From Dactylorhiza incarnata (Eukaryota > Streptophyta > Magnoliopsida > Asparagales > Orchidaceae): a stretch of 64,000 nucleotides of DNA. Below are positions 22,581 to 33,379 of the stretch, piece by piece (positions within the stretch are counted from its first letter, which is position 1; each line of letters starts with the position of its first letter). Location: contig JAWHQI010000202.1 of assembly GCA_033032865.1 (NCBI GenBank), positions 3,844,001-3,908,000 of the forward strand. The letters are read 5' to 3'. The translations under genes and the position numbers were made by a program. The notes below the pieces were generated by a model that was given only the letters and a program-made list of their open reading frames with translations, was not told where the DNA came from and did not search any database.

Positions 22581-23850
22581 TTAACACCTATAACATCCCA
22601 ATTTTGAAAGAGGACCCTAGGAGTATTGGCACACCACATCACCTTAAAACAAGATTAAACCCTTAAATAGAGACAGAGAGACAGAGAGAGATAGATAGAG
22701 AGAGAGAGAGGGAGTAAGAGAGCATGTTGTGCATTTAGCCAAAGTTAACCAAACCAACTCAATTAGACCAACCATTGACCAATTGAGCTCACCCTCTTCT
22801 TCCTCATAACCTAAGTCAAAACATCTATTGGCATAACACTAATGCACTTGATCATGAGACAAGGGGAAACCCTTAAAAAGGCATGGTGTGCATTTAGGCA
22901 AAATGTACCAAATTAACTCAATTAGCCCAACCCTTGACCAATTAAGTTAACCCTCTCCTTCCCCATATCCGATGTGTGTTAACCTTCAAAAATGTGAAAT
23001 TGGTCAACCTAAATTAAGCATGCTCATACCATGGCTTAATTAAGACATAAAATCACTTTTAAAAATGCATTAAACTTACACCAACCCCAAAGCCCTCAAT
23101 TCATATCCCAAACTCATCCTAACTCAAGCCCCAAGCTCAATATCAGATAGCCCATGATTAGGCCAATTAATTAAAGTCAACGTGTCAAACTTCACTTAAG
23201 GAAATTTTGCCATTTTTGGAAAGATTTGACGGGTGGATTTTTGGAGATTGGTTTGGCTCCATTCCTCTTTGGGAACCTGAGAGGAGGCCTCTATCCTCAT
23301 AAGATGGTGGCAAGGTGGCAGCAAGTACAATCTTGAAATTAGCCATGGCCGACCATGGTGAAGGTAAGGGAATTTTGGAAACCTCACCCCCAACCTAAAT
23401 AAGCCCCCCTTGAACCTTTAGAAACCTCACACCAGCCTCAAGCAACAATTCTAAGTAGAGAGATTGAGTGCAAGCATTCAGGAGCAGTGTATCCAACTAA
23501 GCAATGGATGCCCGAACCGGAACCAAGAGAGCAAGGCAAAATTAGGTGAGATTCCTTCCCCTTCCCATTCTATATGTATCCTAGAATGATTTCAAATCAA
23601 AATTGAGCCCTAATTGGCTCTGATTTCATGTAATTTGGTGGAGAAATGTTGTCGAAATGAACCCATAATTTCATCCGGCGACGACGTCAGGCCACCAGAC
23701 CATCGCCAAGAGGTATCCCTCACCAAGACAAAACTACTAGTAGTGGTGGCGATGGGTGGTGATGGTCGGCCGGTGGTGGAGGAGCCTCGAAAGCTCCTCC
23801 TATGCGGGATCATTCCAAAAAGGTGTTGTTGGTAGGAAAAACGGTCTTAA
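22581..23850. other. LTR-like non-coding sequence, unclassified
   Basis: It starts with TAACATCCCAATTTTG, which resembles the start of many Tekay-type LTRs, and has an (AG)n-rich stretch at 22674-22715. A segment of about 110 bp around 22725-22840 recurs diverged at 22885-22990 (shared TGTGCATTTAG and CTCAATTAG). No second LTR, primer site or coding frame was found, so I leave it unassigned. Confidence 0.4.
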
Positions 23851-25230
23851 TCACTCAAAAATAATAATCTCTCAAGCCCCAATGTCATCACAATCTGCTC
23901 ATGGATTAAAAAAGTATTGAAGACCAATGAAGTGGAAGCAACATCTATGATAACAATCACTACCACAACTCTCTCAAACAGAGACATATATTTTAGCCTA
24001 TCTATTGACAAGGTATCATATTAAGTAAGTTTAATATAAATCACATAGTTCCCTTCACTTAAAATTGATCACCATAGTTTTTAATAGATAAAGGCACCAA
24101 AAAGATGACACCGTGTATTGGGTCATTAATCTGTGAATAGATGATTGCATGTGTGTTTTCCCTTAAATTGTTTTATAATATGTATAGTGTAGGCTTAGTA
24201 TCTTGTATAGTAGATCACAAATAATTAGTATAGAGCTGATGACACATGAATTAGATAAGTTCACAAATGGCTCTTTAAATTCTTCACATTTTATTTCTAA
24301 CGTCCTCCTCTTCTAAAACAAATAATAAAAAAAGATATAATTATTTTGCATCAGTTTTTGTGGCTTGAGTCACTACTAAATCAACATCCCAAGAGAAATT
24401 TATGTACAAAAAAATCAAAATGTAGTGTTTACTATCTATGGAACAAAATTTCAATAAATAAAGAAATTTCATATGCAAGATAAAGATTTAGTTAGGTACT
24501 ATTGTAAGGTAGAAAGAAAATGGGAAAAAGGTGCAGGGAAAAAATATATGCATTAGGATAATAAATTTTATCTGAAGTATTTTAGAAAGTAATTAAGATA
24601 ACAATAATCTATCTACAAGACATTCAAAATCATCACAACAACATTTTAATACACAAGCTGATTTCCAAAACACATTATATAAATTGGCTGGTACAATTTT
24701 AGTCTGGTATCTGTCCACTACACAGAAGAGAGCATTTATTTTCATTTTCAAAAATAAACTTCATATTCAGATATCTTGAGATACAAATGAAGAAATCAGT
24801 GCTAAAATAGTAATTAGCAAAACCTGAAAAGCCTTCAGATCATATTAAGAATTATGAAGTAAAATTGGGCATATTCATTTTTGTTTGGCTACAGGTTGAG
24901 TTCTCTTTGGCTCCATAAAATAGTCAGATGATATTATAATGGTACACCATAGTGTCACTTGTAGTCCAGAAAAAAACCTAAATTTGAATCATCGAATGGG
25001 AAGACAAAGCTTACCCCAGGGAAGCACTTGCAATCAGGCAGCCAGGAAGGGATTAGGGATGGATTCAACAAGTCCAAGCCACAAGCATTCAACCAAGCAA
25101 TTCACTTTTGGTGTTTGGCATCCAGAGTTCAAAAAAATAAGGAAATGGAAGAAACATATCAGAGTAACTGAGTAAAAATGCAAAAATGATCTGAAGATGA
25201 GAGAGATTTGACCTAAAATTCCCTTATTTA
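23851..25230. other. AT-rich sequence without a recognisable gene
   Basis: Small open frames exist (for example 24939-25175 on the plus strand) but none has a domain or codon pattern that I trust. The right end adjoins a duplicated segment of the captured-gene region, so part of it may be old intron or flank. Confidence 0.4.
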
Positions 25231-25365
25231 TCTTTTTTTGCTCATTTCTTAAGAACAAATAAAGGGGATGAATAATGATTGTGTACTGGTGCTAATAGAT
25301 CAATTTGTGCAATTGAACGCTCCTTTACATGAACACAAAAACTTCATTGAGATATCAAAAGTCTT

Positions 25366-26982
25366 TGATGCATAAAAATGCGTCGCAGTTATAAAAATAC
25401 TTGACGTGCAAAATTATAACTACAAACGATAACTACAAGTGTACCGTATCGAGTGAAGTATAGGATCTCGCAAGATCAAGGTCGTATTAGACTCGGGTCA
25501 TGTTAAGTACTTCTACTTCGAGTGAATGTTTATTATTTTACCGATAGAAGAATAAGGTTGGGTTTATGTAATTTAATTTTACTAATTAATAAAAACTAGC
25601 GCACGGCTTTCGAATCACCTTAGACTAAGCAAAAGAAACGTGTAGTACAAATCGATCTCGTGTTAGAGTGGCCTTGACCGCGGAGGTTCCAAAAGCATGA
25701 GTGCTCCTCTCTCGAGGGTTGGCTCAACTAAGCTTAAGTTGCACACGACCGAACTCTCGTTCTATAATCAAGTGGCTTAAGACTTGCTTTAAGAGAAGGA
25801 CCTCACTGGGATGTTAATCCCGTCCGGAAGAGTTACGTATGTCCTCTCTCGAGGGGTACGTTCGACTCTCTTTACCAATGACCGATCCGTCTTAAGGGCC
25901 TCTCGGCCGTCAAAAGACGAAAACCGTTACTAGAACGAGTTGGCCACGGTAAATCGTAAGCGTTTTTAACACTAAGAACAGAATTCTAAAACACAAAAAG
26001 AGATTGCATCATCCTTGGATCATCTAAGCCGAGCACAAAAGTGATTAGTTGCTCATGATCACAGAGGAATTATAAGAAGAGGAGGAAGAAAACATAGCGA
26101 AAAGAGCGGGGAAATTAGAGACTAAAAATTACGATTTTATTAGTGTCAAATGTAAAAAGAAGAATACATAAAATTGAGATTACAAGAGAAACTACAAGCT
26201 TTGAATTGAAATAGCTACCATCATAAGAAATAAAGGAGGAGCATAAGAACAACTAGAAACATGAAAATAGTACAAGAAAATAAAATTCTAATCCTAATAA
26301 TTCGTCGTTGAAGATCTGGAGAAGCTCCCTTTAAATAGGCAGAAATTTGATGTTACACGCCCTTGGTCACGCCCGTGACCAAGGGCGTGTAAGGAGCGTG
26401 ATCAATGCTGGTGCGGAGAGGGTGCGTTCTGGCTTCAATGCAGGCGTTTCAGACGCGTCACGCCCTAGGTCACGCCCGTGACCTGGGGCGTGTAATCTTG
26501 AAATAGTGCTGCTGGCGGGAAACTCTGGCGGGAAGAAGTTCGGGGAGAGTCACGCCCGTGACTGGAGGTCACGCCCTTGGTCACGCCCGTGACCGAGGGC
26601 GTGTAACTTTAAATGACGTGGCGGCTCGATCTGGATGCTGGTGGCATGGTCCCGGCCCTGACTTGGATGTCACGCCCTTTGTAACGCCCGTGACCTGGGG
26701 CGTGTACTTGGCGAATCTTCACGGAATGGGCCCGAAGTGGCGGCAGCAGGTCTGCAACACATCATAGGCTGACACGCCCTTGGTCACGCCGTGACCTTGG
26801 GCGTGTACTTGACATTTTTACTCAAAGTGCCCAGAAAACCTGCAAAACATAAAATAAGCTTAAATTAGTTGAAGAAATTAAAAAGGAACAGATTAAATAA
26901 GAAAATACATATAATTTTTATAAATTCAATTTAAAACTATATTAAAATAATACTAAAAGATGAGTACAAAAGGTACTCATCA
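25366..26982 (-). mobile_element. Solo LTR, Athila-type, 1617 bp
   Basis: Read on the minus strand it starts TGATGAGTACC at 26982 and ends at 25366 in CATCA. It is flanked by a perfect GTCTT duplication (25361-25365 and 26983-26987), and the uninterrupted sister sequence at 27528-27540 shows the empty site. It is homologous along its length to the LTR at 58002-59591. With no internal region, it is the product of recombination between two LTRs. Confidence 0.93.
26353..26808. repeat. Five ~105-bp-spaced palindromes inside the solo LTR
   Basis: Units start at about 26353, 26458, 26567, 26669 and 26770. The first is a perfect 19-bp inverted repeat around a 2-base centre: TTACACGCCCTTGGTCACG, then CC, then its complement. 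The other units differ by a few bases. Each could form a hairpin in RNA or a cruciform in DNA. Confidence 0.92.
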
Positions 26983-27020
26983 GTCTTCAAAAAAAAGGAA
27001 TAATACCTTAGTTAGCCAAC

Positions 27021-27083
27021 CTGAATGGAGGAGATTCATTATCAGATATTCCTTTTCCCTTATTGTGCATTTTTCCTTTTGAC
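27021..27083 (-). pseudogene. Duplicated partial kinesin-5-like exon
   Basis: This is the copy-1 version of the exon at 27564-27675. It retains the codons for TIREKEYLIMNLLHS on the minus strand and a GT donor at its low end, but is cut after about 63 bp at the duplication border. Confidence 0.65.
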
Positions 27084-27130
27084 TTATTCATTAGATCTAC
27101 TTTGAGATTTGTGCCTTGATTTTATTTATT

Positions 27131-27132
<2 letters not shown>

Positions 27133-27170
<38 letters not shown>
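27133..27170. repeat. (AT)n microsatellite
   Basis: Simple AT dinucleotide run of about 38 bp between the two segmental copies. Confidence 0.9.
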
Positions 27171-27176
<6 letters not shown>

Positions 27177-27395
27177 ACTTCTGTGGGCTATGTGAGATGA
27201 GAGAGATTTGAGAGAACTGTCAAGTGGTGGCATAGACAATGAAATACATAAACCTATTTTCGGAGCTTATAATGGATGGAGAATGTCAATCGTGCTGGGG
27301 AAGAGTTTGTCCAAGGTTTACATCAACAGGTAGGCAAGTTGCCAAACCTCATTAAATTTCTGCCTATTTAGTACTATGTTTTTCGTTCATATTTT

Positions 27396-27626
27396 TCTTT
27401 TTTTGCTCACTTCTTAAGAACGAACAAAGGTGATGAATAATGATTGTGTACTGATGCTAATAGATCAATTTGTGCAATAGAAAGCTCCTTTACATGAACA
27501 CAAAAACTCCATTGAGATATCAAAAGTCTTCAAAAAAAAGGAATAACACCTCAGTTAGCCAACCTGAATGGAGGAGATTCATTATCAGATATTCTTTTTC
27601 CCTTATTGTGCATTTTTCCTTTTGAC
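27396..27626. repeat. Segmental duplication, copy 2 (uninterrupted)
   Basis: It matches copy 1 and provides the unoccupied target site of the solo LTR, with a single GTCTT. Confidence 0.88.
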
Positions 27627-27946
27627 ATTTTTCTTCCAGATCAACTACCATGTTCTCATTGTCTTTCAATTTTTTCTATGCATATGAAAGATATTTGATG
27701 AAATTTAATTGCTGTCAGAGGGTTGGGCATGGATATATAAGAAAAAGTTTAAATACCAACACATTGTCAAGCCTTTCTTTTAATTGAACACTCAAATGTT
27801 GTTTAGAATCATAAAGCTCTTGAAGCCCAAGTAATTGCTGGCACCAATATCTGTCTAAAATCTAGCTCTATTGATCAAAATATAGAAGATACCTTATCCT
27901 TCGATTCGAATTCAAGCTCCATGCTCTCCAGGTTCTCTGCTCTAGC
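27564..27946 (-). pseudogene. Three exons of a kinesin-5 (BimC/Eg5-type) stalk, captured fragment
   Basis: On the minus strand three exons with consensus AG acceptors and GT donors are open and in phase. Exon one is 27946-27893 (ARAENLESMELEFESKDK, 18 codons). Exon two is 27837-27763 (25 codons, starting QLLGLQELYDSKQ). Exon three is 27675-27564 (37 codons plus one base: KKLKDNENMVVDLEEK, then TIREKEYLIMNLLHS). Plant kinesin-5 proteins have, in this order, MELDLESKDKQL, LQ-LYDSQQ, DLEEK and TIKEKEYLISNLLKSE just after the motor and neck. Kinesin-5 is a tetrameric mitotic motor that slides antiparallel microtubules. No motor domain or later exon was found nearby, so this is a fragment, probably moved by a Helitron-like element (5' end at 28574). 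The introns are only about 55-90 bp. Confidence 0.75.
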
Positions 27947-28449
27947 CTGAGATAGTGGATGAGGGTTTGTTTTGGTTATTGAAGAATGAATGATATTATC
28001 TACTTGATGCTATTATTTTGAAAAATATATAACATGCCAACCTTCTTCTGAGCATCCAGCCCCATCCAAGGAGGTATTTAAAAGTGTAGGTAATGCTCAA
28101 CTATTGTGAAATGTGAGTACTTTTAATCCATGAGCTGGGCCACAATGTGAAATCAAACCATTTGCTCAACCTTGTCTAGTTTGAAGGAACAGGAACTAAA
28201 TGAAATGAAAAGAATGATAGATAATAATATTCCCCTCTTTAATGAAAGCAATTATGGTCGGTGGCATGCCCTAAGAAAGCTCTACGGCTTGGAGATTGAT
28301 GAGCGGAAGGAGTGCGACGAGGAGGGGTAATGAAAGCTAAAGGAGGGTGTCGGGTGCGGAGCAGGGATGTGCGGGTTTCCCTTAGGATCAGGGATTGTGA
28401 AAAGCGGGCTCTGAGTACGGTGGGAGAGTGATTTTGACAGAAATGACCC

Positions 28450-28574
28450 CCTCTTTTAAAATGTTTTGAAAATTTCAATGAAATAAATATGGCATTAAAT
28501 CTAAAAATTGGGGGTATAAGTGGTATTATGAATGTTGCACCAAAGGGGGGTTTTTATTTATAGAATAGTATAGA
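28450..28574 (-). mobile_element. Helitron-like 5' terminus
   Basis: On the minus strand the sequence starts TCTATACTATTCTATAAA at 28574 and is preceded by A, matching the A^TC insertion rule of Helitrons. A CT-rich leader follows, then the kinesin-5-like exons in the same orientation about 600 bp downstream. A matching 3' end (hairpin plus CTRR) was not identified. Confidence 0.5.
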
Positions 28575-29191
28575 TATATATAAGTCATGCCATCAGAGTA
28601 TATCATGTGTTTTTAGCCCTAATTTAAATTTTTATCATGCCTCGCCTTTGGAGCATACATGTCAGAGTTGTGCATGTATATCCATTGGAGATTAAAATAA
28701 AATCTGTCTAAAATTAACATCTCACTATCAAACACATGAAGCAGCTCATTAATTAGTCTAAAATTAACATATATCCAGAGAGAGAATAAAATAAAATCAT
28801 GGAGAACATTATGTTGGTCTCAAGTAATCATAGGAAAGCAGGAAATGAAGGGGAGCATTAGTGACACATCAAATAGATATTGGAGCAATTAATGAAATTA
28901 GAAAGTATCCTCAGTTTTTGCATATTACAAAAGAAAATGAGAAAAAATGGAAGCAAGAGGTAAAAGATTGCATTTGACTAACCTGTGCCATCTGTAGCTT
29001 TCTGCTGAGTGATTAGAGGGGAATAAAAATTAGCGTAATCAGCATGAATGAGAGGTATTTTTCCAGCGAATAGTGTCTTTATTTTCTAGCAAGTAGTGTC
29101 CTCTGCAACTCCTAAAAATTAAAAAATAGGGAAGGGCATAAGATGAGAAAAATTAAAAATTTGAGCTTATTCTATTAAAATCAGAAAATAA
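28575..29191. other. No gene seen
   Basis: AT-rich sequence between Helitron-like ends. Short exon-like signals occur on the minus strand (for example an acceptor-donor pair around 28980-29010), but they are too short to identify. Confidence 0.4.
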
Positions 29192-29590
29192 TTCACAATC
29201 TTTGCCATTTACCTGGTGCATCATCAATCGCTAAGAATTAAAATCAACTTCAGAAAGCACTTCGAGCGTCGGAGATGGTTGTCGATGCCGCTGGCGCGAT
29301 GTCCTAGGACTGAAGCTCGGGAAGGAAGAACGCCTAGGGTGGGAGGAGGGGAAGAAAGGTTGCTCTGAACTGAGATCTAAGTTCCAGGATGGAGATTCAG
29401 ACCAAAGCAAAATAAATCAAAATCATAAAATATTTCACATGTTTTGCCACTTACCTAGAGCATCATCAATCGCTAAGAATTAATATGAAAATCAGGAAGC
29501 ACGCCGAGCGTCGGAGATAGTTGTCGGCATGGCCAGCGCGATGCCCTAGGAATGAAGCTCGAGAAGGAAGAACGCCGAACGTAGGCGATG
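29192..29590. repeat. Two ~150-bp direct copies, period 242 bp
   Basis: TCATCAATCGCTAAGAATTA at 29221 repeats at 29463, and the similarity extends through GAGCGTCGGAGAT and GAAGGAAGAACGCC. On the minus strand each copy has a possible splice donor (AGGTAAAT or AGGTAAGT). The copies lie inside the Helitron-like region. Confidence 0.85.
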
Positions 29591-29899
29591 GTGCGGGAGG
29601 AAGAAGGAAGGCGTATAGTGATTTTAGCGGGAAAAGGATGCCAATATCATCAGGGTTGCCGTGAATGGCGGGAAAAGAAATGCGCGTCAGCGGGAAATTC
29701 CAAATGACTGAATTTGGTGGAGGAGACGGCTCCGGGTACCAGAAGGGAGAATGCAGGGGCGCCGTGACCTAGAATTGAGAGTTGAAGAAGGCGGAGGCTG
29801 GAAGAAGATCTCGTATAATAGGGTTTTGTCGAGCTTTTCGCAAGGCGATGTATGGGAGGGCAGGGCATCAGGGAGGAGAGGGTGGCGAAGAGTAGGCTG

Positions 29900-30029
29900 G
29901 GCGTGGTAAGAAATGACATAAGTTAATAAGGACCGTGGATTGTAGGAATGAAGGGCCAAGATTAATTTAATGTATGTTAAATTCATGGATTTAACAAGCC
30001 ATTCATATTTCTTTTTAGAATATTATAGA
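29900..30029 (-). mobile_element. Helitron-like 5' terminus (second)
   Basis: The minus strand reads A then TCTATAATATTCTAAAAAG from 30029. It is similar over about 60 bp to the third terminus near 33481 (shared TATTCTAAAAAGAA and CCATGAATT). The CT-rich leader that follows encodes no recognisable protein, despite open frames at 29650-29986. Confidence 0.5.
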
Positions 30030-30050
30030 TATAGATATAGATATAGATAA

Positions 30051-30081
<31 letters not shown>
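30030..30081. repeat. (ATAGAT)n and (AT)n simple repeat
   Basis: A hexamer-like TATAGA run passes into an AT run directly outside the Helitron-like end. Confidence 0.9.
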
Positions 30082-30087
<6 letters not shown>

Positions 30088-31233
30088 TGACAGGCACGGG
30101 CTTCGACCCTATGCAAGGCAACATTCGTCGTGGGGGCGACATTCGTCGTGGGGGTGACATTTGTCATGGGTGGCATTATTGAAATGAATTTAGGTCATTG
30201 AGTAGCTGTATTATTGATGGATTATGAAAGCTGTAAGTTTTTTTAGCTTAACCTGACGTGGATGTATTATTGGTCTCTTGATTTCTACAGAGTTCCCTTC
30301 TTCGGGCGTTAGTGGCCTCGCGTCTCTCTTGAGGAGATGTGTACGTATGAGGTCTTGCTCATCGGCGGTTTATTCTCGTAGGCAAGTTGCTGGAGTTTGT
30401 ATTCGACACGCTTTTTTTGTATATTTGGTTTAAATCTATTACAGATTTTTAAAAACTTTCATTATTAGACAAATAAAAAATTGATAACAAAAAGCTATAG
30501 TATTTTCTGCAGAACGGTGGAGCTTGCATCAGGAACATATTAAAATTAATTATAGAGTAAGGGTTCCATCACACAGTCATCATTAGATAAAACATGAAAG
30601 TATTGAAACTAAATATATAAATGAAGATCTATTTGCTCTGCTTGACCCTCTACCGGCCAATACTACGGAGCAACACTATAAACATTCATCACAGAGTCTA
30701 TTATGCTTTGCTTAGCCACTACTTGACTAATACCTCAAAGCACCCCTAGAGTACATGGATTTAAAAGGAAATGTAAACCTCAAAAAGTGTAAGATGATTC
30801 TGAAATGATAATGTACCTCGGTCGAAGAAGATTGAATGTATGTGTTTAGACTTTTTCAGTTCCTCAAAAGAAACTCCTATTAAGATTATTCAGAAACATA
30901 TAATCAAACTTTGTAAGCTGCACAATACATATTTAGCTCAATTTAAGAACCTAACAATACTCTCTAGCTTGCCAGACAAATAGAAATATTATGTATAAAT
31001 TTCAAATTTGCATTTTAAAAAAATAAATTGCAAAATAAATAATAGATTAAATTTTTTTTGATCAGAGGGATGTTAAAGTTTATCATGATCAAAATGTTCT
31101 TCTATTTGAATGGACAAAGTTTATTTGTGAATTTAAAAAATTTTCAATAACTAAAGTACTCTTCCAACATATCATAATTTCTTAAAATTTGCAATAACTA
31201 AAATTTCGATTCACGAAAATACAGCTATAATAC
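30082..31233. other. No gene seen
   Basis: The stretch starts with a short CG-rich piece (tandem GGGGGCGACATTCGTCGTG-like units at 30124-30170) and is otherwise AT-rich. It may include the 3' part of the Helitron-like element whose 5' end is near 33481, but I could not define a terminal hairpin. Confidence 0.4.
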
Positions 31234-31336
31234 CTTTGCATTAGAGCTAGCAGCCCAACCATGATCTTGAGCACAATTGACTTCCATGTTCCTGAAAGAC
31301 TAATAATTCCCACAACTTCACCTTGTCTTTGAATTG
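31234..31336 (-). pseudogene. Walker A exon of a TGD3/ABCI13-like ABC ATPase, captured fragment
   Basis: On the minus strand a 103-bp exon from 31336 to 31234, with AG acceptor and GT donor, reads QGEVVGIISLSGTWKSI then VLKIMVGLLAL. TGD3 (ABC transporter I family member 13), the ATPase of the plastid lipid importer, has GPSGTGKST at this place followed by an LKI-AGLLAP segment. Here the ATP-binding loop is ruined: Gly to Ser, Pro to Leu, Gly to Trp and Thr to Ile, most of them single C-to-T or G-to-A type changes. No neighbouring TGD3 exons were found. It lies downstream of the Helitron-like end near 33481 in the same orientation, so capture by that element is likely. Confidence 0.72.
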
Positions 31337-31413
31337 CTATGCAAAATTAAAGGGAAAAATTCATGCACAACTAAAGTAATGTAGTAACTGATATAATATA
31401 GGAACCACAACTT

Positions 31414-31594
31414 CGCTTAGGTAATATAGGAACTGATATAATATGAATATAACAGCAAATCATGATGGACTATTTTCCATTTCTGGCCAATGTATTCATG
31501 GTATTAGAGATTTGCATCCCTTTACCTAATGGATGCAGGTCGCTTAGGTAATATAGGAATGGATGTAATATGAATTTAACAGCAAATCATGATG
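31414..31594. repeat. 54-bp direct repeat, period 127 bp
   Basis: CGCTTAGGTAATATAGGAA at 31414 and 31541 starts a shared segment ending AACAGCAAATCATGATG. The copies differ at a few bases. Confidence 0.88.
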
Positions 31595-32930
31595 CCAAAC
31601 TTGAAGGTTAGATCATTTCATTAATTACAATGATAGCAGGATTTATAAGCATGTGAATTCTATTTTCGTGATACCCATTTTCAGTAACCATTGGCCAGAA
31701 CATAAAGAAATGACCTTCTTTTGCCCATGTCGAACCATGTGAATTTAGCATAGTGAAACCATATGAATGAAAGTTTGTTTAGCGTAGTGAAACCAATATC
31801 AGCATGATTAACAAACATTCATAAGCATGAAACCAATGTGAATTTATAAGCATGGTTGTTTGGTTTAACTATGAAAAAAAATCATTTCAAATCTAACCTT
31901 GAAGTAGAAATCAGTTCAGATCTAAAAATAAAATGGCTTTAAAAAGCCATGAACAACTCTTGGAAGCCCATAACAACTTTTAAAAATTTCTTCATCCAAC
32001 ATTCCTGAAAACATTTTTAGCTCCAATCTACCTATTATTGCCCTTTTGTATGGTCCGAAAAACCTTAAAGCATCCACCTTGTTATGGATCCATTTTTTCG
32101 GGGAAAGAACATTATAAGTCGAAGAATCCATCATCCGAAACAAAGTGTAATATAAAATATAAAAGGTCAAAATCATTTAACAATGCAAGGTAGAAATTTC
32201 TAATCGGTGCATTCATGTGAATGCATTCAGTGAATGCATTGCATTCATGCATTGCTAAATGCAGTTACCATAATTAGGATAGGCGGTGAGCATTAATAAA
32301 TAAAAAATTACAGCAAATAATTTGATCAACAACATGCAAGCATATGTAGATTTTCTGATTTTCTATCACTGACTATATGTTGCTATACATAGAATTTATC
32401 AAAACATAAAACCTTGAAAGACATCAAATTTTTCAAGGTGAAGATATACCTTGCTGATGGGTGGAGAGGAGAAGAGTAAATTCCAAAACTAAGGCTAAAA
32501 ACTCATTCTGAACTGCAGTGTGCAGATTTATGCAACAAAAGTACCAAAATCTGCGCACCAAAATAGATCAAGGGTAATTCATTTTGAAATCTGCGCACCA
32601 AAAACTCATTCTGAAATCTGCGCACCAAAATAAATCAGGTCCCTAGATGTAGGCATTGCCAAACAAATCAGATTATCCTTTACAAATAAATGGTAGTTTA
32701 CCTGGATGAAGATGTTGCTAAGCCAATCCTCAGATTATTTCTCAGAAGAGCAATTGGAAAATTAGGAGCAAGCAAATCACAACTTAACTCCCAAAATACC
32801 CGATCTAGTGAGAGAGAAAGAGAGGGGGAGAGGTAGATAAGTATATAGAAAGAGATATGTTAGAAGTTCTTACCGTTATGCGAGGAGGGAGCGCTGGCGT
32901 CTGGCGAGGAGGGAGCACAGGCGTCTGGCA
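31595..32930. other. Non-coding, one unassigned open frame
   Basis: A minus-strand frame of 84 codons (32176-31922) is open, but I recognise no family and its start lacks support. Around 32210-32270 there is a short cluster of CATTCA/TGAATG repeats. ATCTGCGCACCAAAA recurs at about 32551, 32589 and 32618. Confidence 0.4.
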
Positions 32931-33130
32931 AGGAGGGCTAGGTAAGCAGATTTCAGGTGGACGAAGAGGATGCGTTTCAGATGTTGAAGAGGCCCTAACT
33001 CGTGAAGAAGAGGAGACGTCTGGAGAAGAGGGAGCGCAGGAATCTGGTGAGGAGGGCTAGGTAAGCAGATTTCAAGTGGACGAAGAGGATGCGTTTCAGA
33101 TGTTGAAGAGGCCCTAACTCGTGAAGAAGA
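32931..33130. repeat. Tandem repeat, period 119 bp
   Basis: AGGAGGGCTAGGTAAGCAGA occurs at 32931 and 33050, and the following 80 bp are nearly identical. On the minus strand these lie in the CT-rich leader of the Helitron-like element. A related GGCGTCTGGCGAGGAGGGAGC unit is also repeated just upstream (32878-32930). Confidence 0.88.
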
Positions 33131-33379
33131 GGATGCGTTTCTGCTGTAGTGTCAAGGAGGAGCCGCTCTAGTGTCGAGGTTGCGAATGATCGGGGAGGAC
33201 AGAGTTAATTAGGAAGAGGTTGCTAGGGCGTGGAGCGAGAGGCCGTCAGGATGGTTGTCGTGGAGCTGCCGTGTGAGGAGGAGTCGCTTTTTTGGAGAGG
33301 TCGGGGAGGAGAATGTTGCGAGGAAGTAGGCTTTCATGGTTTTAAAATTCCGTGGGTTGCCGCAAGTGTTTTTAAACCG

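Larger units (their letters stand above)
25231..27083. repeat. Segmental duplication, copy 1 (split by a solo LTR)
   Basis: Positions 25231-25365 plus 26983-27083 match 27396-27626 at high identity over about 235 bp. Copy 1 was split by insertion of the solo LTR 25366-26982. Copy 2 is uninterrupted, so the duplication came first. Both copies include the start of a kinesin-5-like exon on the minus strand. Confidence 0.88.

Noticed and set aside
24939..25175. 78-codon plus-strand frame
   Set aside because: No domain, no splice or promoter support, and it lies beside a captured minus-strand gene fragment.
26353..26808. CRISPR-like array because of regular 105-bp spacing
   Set aside because: Units are palindromes in a plant LTR and repeat in a second LTR copy; there are no unique spacers and no cas genes.
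29650..29986. Minus-strand frames of 89 and 99 codons
   Set aside because: CT-rich leader sequence gives Ser/Pro/Leu-rich frames in more than one register; no family recognised.
30086..30108. Possible Helitron 3' hairpin (minus GAAGCCCGTGCC)
   Set aside because: Only one arm resembles known Helitron 3' ends and no CTRR terminus follows, so no 3' end is called.
31922..32176. 84-codon minus-strand gene
   Set aside because: Open but unsupported by any recognised domain, conserved start or splice context.
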